A stretch of DNA of 64,000 bases from Arenicola marina (Eukaryota; Annelida; Polychaeta; Arenicolidae): the NCBI GenBank assembly GCA_964019135.1, contig OZ025252.1:3674823-3738822 (forward strand), in the 5' to 3' direction. This document shows, piece after piece, positions 58,065 through 64,000 of the stretch. The position numbers and the translations under genes were made by a program. Every line of letters starts with the position of its first letter. Within the stretch, counting starts at the first letter, position 1. The notes beneath the pieces are model-generated. The model was not told the origin of the DNA and did not search any database. It saw nothing but the letters and a program-made list of their open reading frames with translations.

Positions 58065-58227
58065 GTTACTCCGTACGAAACCATTAGAGAGTCCCGGAGA
58101 TGTCCAAAGGGATAAAAAATGGGCACTCGGAGACGGTTCGGAGAAACCGGACCACAAAAAAAGCGCAACTCAGGTGACAAATGATGAAAAGTTTGTATCC
58201 AATAATATGATTAACCAAAATTGTTCG

Positions 58228-59420
58228 TTGGCTGGCTTCGAGGACGCTGTCGCTGAGGGCGCTGGTTTTGAGGTCCTTTCCGCTAAAGGCGCTGGCTTTG
58301 AGGTCCTTGTCGCTGAGGGAGCTGGCTTTGAGGACCTTGTCGCTGAGGGCGCTGGCTTCGAGGACGCTGTCGCTGAGGGCGCTGGTTTTGAGGTCCTTTT
58401 CGCTAAAGGCGCTGGCTTTGAGGTCCTTGTCGCTCAGGGCGCTGGCTTTGAGGACCTTGTCGCTGAGGGCGCTGGCTTCGAGGACGCTGTCGCTGAGGGC
58501 GCTGGTTTTGAGGTCCTTGTCGCTGAGGGCGCTGGCTTTGAGGTCCTTGTCGCTGAGGGCGCTGGCTTTGAGGACCTTGTCGCTGAGGGCGCTGGCTTTG
58601 AGGACCTTGTCGCTGAGGGCGCTGGTATTGAGGTCCTTGTCGCTGAGGGCGCTGACTTTGAGGTCCGTGTCGCTGAGGCCGCTGGCTTTGAGGACCTTGT
58701 CGCTGAGGGCGCTGGCTTTGAGGACCTTGTCGCTGAGGGCGCTGGCTTTGAGGGCGTTGTCGCTGAGGGCGCTGGCTTGGAGGTCCGTGTCGCTGAGGGC
58801 GCTGGCTTTGAGGATCTTGTCGCTGAGGGCGTTGGCTTCGAGGACGCTGTCGCTGAGGGCGCTGGGTTTGAGGTCCTTGTCGCTGAGGGCGCTGGCTTTG
58901 AGGACCTTGTCGCTGAGGGCGCTGGCTTTGAGGACCTTGTCGCTGAGGGCGCTGGCTTCGAGGACGCTGTCGCTGAGGGCGCTGGCTTTGAGGATCTTGT
59001 CGCTGAGTGCGCTGGCTTTAAGGACCTTGTCGCTGAGGGCGCTGGCTTTGAGGACCTTGTCGCTGAGGGCGCTGGCTTTGAGCACCTTGTCGCTGAGAGC
59101 GCTGGCTTTGAGGAGGTCGTGGCTGAGGCGCTGGCTTTGAGGACGTTGTCGCTGAGGGCGCTGGTTTTGAGGACCTTGTCGCTGAGGGCGCTAGCTTTGA
59201 GGACCTTGTCGCTGAGGGCGCTGGCTTTGAGGAGGTCGTGGCTGAGGCGCTGGCTATGAGGACATTGTCGCTGAGGGCGCTAGCTTTGAGGACATTGTCG
59301 CTGAGGGCGCTGGCTTTGAGGGCGTTGTCGCTGAGGGCGTAGGCTTTGAGGACGTTGTCGCTGAGTGGCTTTAAGGGGGCTGGCTATCAGGGTGTTATTG
59401 CTGATGGCACTGGCTTTGAA
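58228..59420. repeat. 30-bp minisatellite upstream of DHX57
   Basis: About 39 units of GGCGCTGGCTTTGAGGACCT followed by TGTCGCTGAG, decaying at the right end. The 30-bp period keeps reading frames open: 411 residues on plus (GAGFEDLVAE repeat), 333 on minus (SALSDKVLKA repeat) and 290 in another plus frame. No unique domain is attached, so coding is doubtful. Confidence 0.88.
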
Positions 59421-60816
59421 GGTGCCAACTTTAGGGGTTGTATTCAGTCAAGTTCCAGAAACATGCACAAAACTATCTAAATTTCCTTCTGGGCTCAACC
59501 AGATCATCACTTTACTATAAAATGGTGGTTATTGAGCTATCTAGCCCCTACCTATACTCTAATCATTTTCTTCACTCAAACCCGCATACAACTGCACAAT
59601 CCTGCCCCCCGCAACATTCCCTGTGCAGTGCAACATAAATGTGTCCACATCTATGCATGGAAACCAGACATATACCACATTTGCCATTATGGTCAAGTAG
59701 AGAGAAGCTTTTTTTAGTAATTATTATAATACTTCAGAGATCTCAGCTTATAGAAGACAAATACCACTTTGTAGTGGTATTCCCTCTATACTCCAAAAAC
59801 AATTTGATAACTTGAAATATCTTAAGATCTGAGGCTTTTAAGAAGATAACTGACATAAAATGATTGTTATATATATACTCAAGGGTAAAGAAACTATGTA
59901 CGTAAGAAAATAATTACCATATTAAGTATTCATTGATGTATCTTTACACCTAGTAATCGATGATACTAATGAGGGAGAAGACACCTGCCCAGTATCTATT
60001 TTATGAACAACCAATCAGATTATGTGAGATATATATCATATACAGAAAGTAATTACTGTCTAGATTTTTCTAATAAAATGTTAATTTCCATCTAATGCTT
60101 TGATCAATTACATCAGACACAATTATCTGAATGTAATATAAATATGCAGCTATTGTCATAAGATATCCCAACCGATATTTGATAAGGGGAGAAGAAAGAT
60201 AAGGGAAGAGTAAACTATCAATCTTTATAGCTGCTACATATTAGGCAATAGAGTAATTGCTGCAGATGAAACTTAATGGTCTATGATATAGGAGAGATGA
60301 GAGGGATGGCGGATAGGTTAGCTGCAAGAACATTTCCCACCTCTATTTTATGACAAATGAAAATGCGAGCCATATCTTATTTAATTACAATTTAGCTGTA
60401 ATGTAAATATATTGTAATTTAACCCAAGTATATAATCTACAATCTTTTATTTTATGCTGTGGCTATTCGTACTGGTCTGTATAAACAAGCTAGTTTACTA
60501 TTCTTTCAGCACCAGTCCCTTGACCGCTAATCTACCCCAATTATCTATGGCCCCTTAACACCCTGGCCAATCATGGCCTAGTCACGTGACAATCGAGCTC
60601 CCCCTATCCCCGCTGACCAGACTGACTGAGCTTATAATTTATATAGATTAATTTCTCACATACCAATAACACAACAGACTAATAATACGGCACTCACTTC
60701 TTTATAGATATAGAGATAATTTAATTCTTCTCGTACAAATAGTCACATGGCTTATTCATACAGATCTGTACGAATAATCCCTACATTTATTTTAAGTGTT
60801 TAAATCAGGATCCATG
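59421..60816. other. AT-rich intergenic DNA
   Basis: Between the DHX57 upstream array and a TIR element. No gene, RNA or repeat family recognised. Confidence 0.45.
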
Positions 60817-61378
60817 GAGTTCGGCCATCGTTAGTTTCGGCACCGTGACTTCAGCCCCCACCTCGGCCCCATGCTGCCCGTGGTGGTGGGCGGCTCGCAG
60901 GCAGTGACTTTGGCCCCCGCCTCGGCCCCATGCAGCCCGTGGTGGCGGCTAGCAGGCATGCAGTGACTTCGGCCCCCGCATGCTGCATGCTCTCGGACCA
61001 GGCAGGAGGTGGTTGAATAGCATTTTTGTTTAGGCTGATTAATATTATTTATTCCATTCCTCCAAACTTATATATCCATAGTTTTTTTTTCATTCCATCA
61101 ATTCATAGAAAAATGTATTCTTTGTGATATGGGAACACGACCCCCATTCCCACCCCCGCCCAGGCCGAGGGAGGGCGCATAACTGCCTGGGCACCAAATA
61201 CGCAGCCTGAGGCGAGGACCGAATCAGTTACTGGCTGCCAGCCGCCACCCCCACCAAGCATGAGACGGAGGCAGGGGCCGAAGTCACTGCCCCTACTGCC
61301 CGTGAGCTGCCCGCCACCAAGCGTGGGGCTGTGGCGGGGGCCGAACTCATGGTGCCGAAACTAACGAGGGCCGAACTC
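60817..61378. mobile_element. MITE-like element with GAGTTCGGCC inverted ends
   Basis: The left end GAGTTCGGCCATCGTTAGTT and the right end (reverse complement GAGTTCGGCCCTCGTTAGTT) are near-perfect inverted repeats over about 36 bp. GC-rich arms with GGCGGCT-GCAGGC repeats surround an AT-rich core (61015-61140). No transposase. A target duplication is not clear. Confidence 0.7.
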
Positions 61379-61992
61379 AACGTAATTCTTTATATCTATG
61401 TGAAAGACATACATGTCATGCAAGAAATATATATATATATACGTGGTGTGATACATTGTATCGTCGATAATATGTATATTTAACGCTCTTCTCCTTCGGT
61501 TGTACTTCCAAGCAATAGTACTTACTTAAACCTTCACCAGGCTTTGATAAACAACTAAAAGGTACAATAACGATTCACATCATCTACGATATCTCCGCAG
61601 ATATTGCCACAAAACAAAGTAAATACTCTCCACGGCGGCTCTCAGTGGTGCCAGTGCACTCTCAACTGTCAGTATCAATGACGTCACGCACATTTTTTAG
61701 GACATAAGTTTGTTTCAGATTGTAATAAAGTCTACGCCTTCCGTTGAATTACATTTAGTTGGATTTATAAAATGTTTCTGTTCAACAAGGCAACATGGTT
61801 GTTGGCCCCACTCGGCTTTTAAAAGAAAAGAACGAATTTTGAGGTTATGATTAATTTCGATGCCCATTTCGTCTGCGTTACTCAACAACACAAAAACTGA
61901 TGACGTACTACTCACCGTGATAACAAACAGTTCACTGATTTTCGAGATAAAATACTGATAAACTACTTATTGCAAACGTGTCAAAGCGTCAA
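61379..61992 (+). promoter_or_regulatory. ADPGK upstream region
   Basis: Holds a short AT microsatellite (near 61430) and a perfect CRE palindrome TGACGTCA at 61679-61686, about 310 bp before the ADPGK ATG. No TATA box or start site can be fixed. No separate gene is seen. Confidence 0.3.
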
Positions 61993-64000
61993 ATGGCGTC
62001 ATTTACTGTAAAAGCGAGCTGCGTTTCCGTGTTGTTCCTTTTAGCAGCTTATCTTTACAACCGTGGAGGGGAAGAGGAGTTACAAACCAGACTCCAGAAT
62101 GTTTTGTCTGGCTTGCTGCGGGCTGAGAAGAAAGTATCGTTACTGTCCAGGCCGAGGGTGGCGGTTGGCTTTGGAAGTTGTATGGATGTCATAGCTGAAG
62201 GCATGGTTGTTCTGGAAAAGATAGGAGCCATTCCACCAGATGTCCCTCAGCATCAAGACAATATTAACAGCAAGAGAGACCTTGAAGAAATATTCGCCTA
62301 TTTCTTTCGGCATGGTGCAGCTGCCGAGTAAGTTATCATATAAATATGATGGTAATCTAATGACTGTATAAGAAGGAAATAAACGGTGAAAATAAAAATT
62401 ATATGTAAGAGCAATAAAACAAATGATATGTTTGGTCTATCTGTTAAATCTCCATATCCTAGAATTTTATAAAAAAAAATTGTTTATTTACTACATCAAT
62501 ATATTGTTATAATTTTGGTATCAACAGTTTAGTTGAGGAAACATCTTGACAAAAAGTCTAATGGGGTATTGTTGCAAGGTATAAAAAAACAGGTATAGGA
62601 TGAGGCTTTATCTTGTTTTTCCGTACATACTATATTGAAAGTAGTTTTTTACTTTTTATTTAGTTGCAACAACAGTGAATAAGGCATAGATCATAAACAA
62701 ATTTTAAGCGAAAAAAAAGAGCTACTAGCTAGAACTTAAAAGTTATAACGATTGAATAAAACTTTAAAAACAGTAACTGCAGACTACAAAGAAGTTTGAG
62801 GGCAATTTAGTCTAAATCTGGGTGTTTGTCATATCTATACTAATAAAATGAAGCTACATGTCTGTCCAATCTGTTTATTACGTCTTCTTTTTTCAGACGT
62901 TATATTTCTAATAGTAGCCTTTTTCTGGAGCTGACATCTGCTGCATTAAGCCTTCCACATACTTCTACAGCTTTGGGAGGCAATGCTCCTGTTATGGCTA
63001 GTAGGTTTCACAAAGAAGGTTGTCAAGTCCTTCTTGGTGCACAGAAGTCTGTGAACCTACGCAGTCACTTGGATTCTGATATCACCAGTAAGTACATCAA
63101 ATGGAATTTATGCAGTAATTGTGATTTTTGCATTGAAGCATGTGAATTACTGCATACTTCAACTAAACATTTTTAACCAAAATTTAGTGACCAAGGTATC
63201 TAGTTATATCCTGAAATATGCTGTTAATATGCAGTATCTATGTGCCAGTTGTTCTATTCATTTATATTCATTTTTATTTTATTTCAGTTACAGGTGGAGA
63301 GTTACAAGAAGATGACATTCACCTTCTGTTGGAATATTCCAGAGATGCAACTTGGGGAAAGTACCAATCAAACAGAGCAAACAGGTAATCATGATCTTTA
63401 CAGAATTCATTCCCTATAAGATCTCCCTATATGGTTTATAGTAGATCAACTTTAGAAGGAAAAAAGCAAAAGGCAAAAGATCATATGAATCTATAATTTC
63501 TAACTTATGTGGTGCAGGAGATAGTGTAATGCTGATAGAGCAAACTATGTGATGGGCATCTGATGGCATATATTCAATATCTTTTACAGATTTATCTTCC
63601 ATAGTGATGTCAGCAATCCGACGTTATCTTCCTTGGAAGAATTTGCGTCAGAATTGACTGCCTTTTCCCCAACTCTGCTGGTAATAGGCGGTCTGCAGAT
63701 GATGGATAGCTTCCCCTTTCTACCAGGTCAGTAGTGTCTTTTTGTTTGTTGCAAAGAAATATCTAATATATATTACATATTCTTTGTGTTATTTTTGTGT
63801 GGAAGGAACAAGCTGGATAACTGTCCATTCCTGTGTATAGCACTGGTATCAGAAAGGCATCCTGACAGAACATTCTTGGTAATCCAAGTGTTATTATATC
63901 TATCTGTTAACATTAATTTTACAGGACAACGGAAATCTCGACTTGAGCTTCTTCGGAATATCATCAAAGATACTCCCCGAGAAACCAGAACTCACTTTGA
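61993..64000 (+). CDS. ADPGK: ADP-dependent glucokinase, exons 1-5, runs off the window
   Basis: Phosphorylates glucose using ADP; the animal enzyme is ER-associated. Exons: 61993-62327, 62897-63087, 63288-63384, 63590-63726, 63925 to beyond 64000, all GT-AG with matching phases. The ATG at 61993 is preferred; an in-frame GTG at 61978 is not a likely start. MASFTVKASCVSVLFLLAAYLY is a hydrophobic N-terminal signal or anchor, as in human ADPGK. Matches to the family: RVAVGFGSCMDVI (strand 1), NDLEE-like RDLEEIFAYFFRHGAAAERY, LGGNAPVMASRF (the substrate-site GGNA loop), EDDIHLLLEYSRDATWG, ANRFIFHSDVSN and LLVIGGLQMMDSF. The catalytic C-terminal part lies outside the window. Intron 1 ends shortly after a TCTATACTAATAAAATGAAG motif also found at 33345-33364 on the other strand. 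Confidence 0.93.

Noticed and set aside
58084-59085. 333-codon minus-strand repeat frame as a DHX57 upstream exon
   Set aside because: It is minisatellite translation, ends outside any recognised DHX57 homology and has no fitting donor into exon 1.

Overview
The window looks like nuclear DNA of a marine invertebrate animal. All introns but one follow GT-AG rules. Two conserved animal genes are spread over many exons, and most of the remaining DNA is SINEs, a LINE, MITE-like DNA transposons, minisatellites and decayed Ty3/gypsy-type elements. A mollusc, another lophotrochozoan or a lancelet would all fit; the sequence alone does not decide.

Layout. At 244-1671 (+) is an intronless gene for a membrane-anchored protein of the polysaccharide pyruvyl transferase superfamily. 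At 8328-9107 (-) is an ectoine-synthase-like (EctC) double cupin with a splice acceptor just before its ATG and a poly(A) signal behind it. Both families are mainly bacterial, and both genes sit among mobile elements. From 9.2 to 33.97 kb I find no confident host gene. This stretch holds a TIR element with minisatellite arms (9171-11420), a 2.6-kb insertion whose empty site is present at the start of the window, a decayed gypsy-type LTR element (14933-20818) carrying two copies of a TA-flanked MITE (one of which carries a further hAT-like insertion), a second gypsy fragment (26.0-27.5 kb), a palindrome-rich array (28.95-30.13 kb) and an LTR element without recognisable genes (about 30.15-33.97 kb).

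From 36.48 to 39.56 kb lies a 20-bp minisatellite that starts about 30 bp beyond the stop codon of DHX57. DHX57 (DExH-box RNA helicase, minus strand, 57869 to 39591) can be traced through 27 coding exons whose phases agree and add to 1435 codons plus stop; all core helicase motifs are present. Its introns contain three SINEs, a 5'-truncated LINE, a partial copy of exon 12 and several minisatellites. Upstream of DHX57 are promoter-like motifs and a 30-bp minisatellite (58.2-59.4 kb). The last gene, ADPGK (ADP-dependent glucokinase, plus strand), starts at 61993 and runs off the right edge after five exons.

The most unusual observation is structural. In DHX57, two intronic minisatellites (after exons 7 and 21) have repeat units that are copies of the local exon-intron junction, so the true 5' splice site is the first of many donor-like copies. 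At exon 26 a SINE inserted on the junction, and its 11-bp target-site duplication copied that 5' splice site as well. The EctC-like and pyruvyl-transferase-like genes are the main functional surprises.
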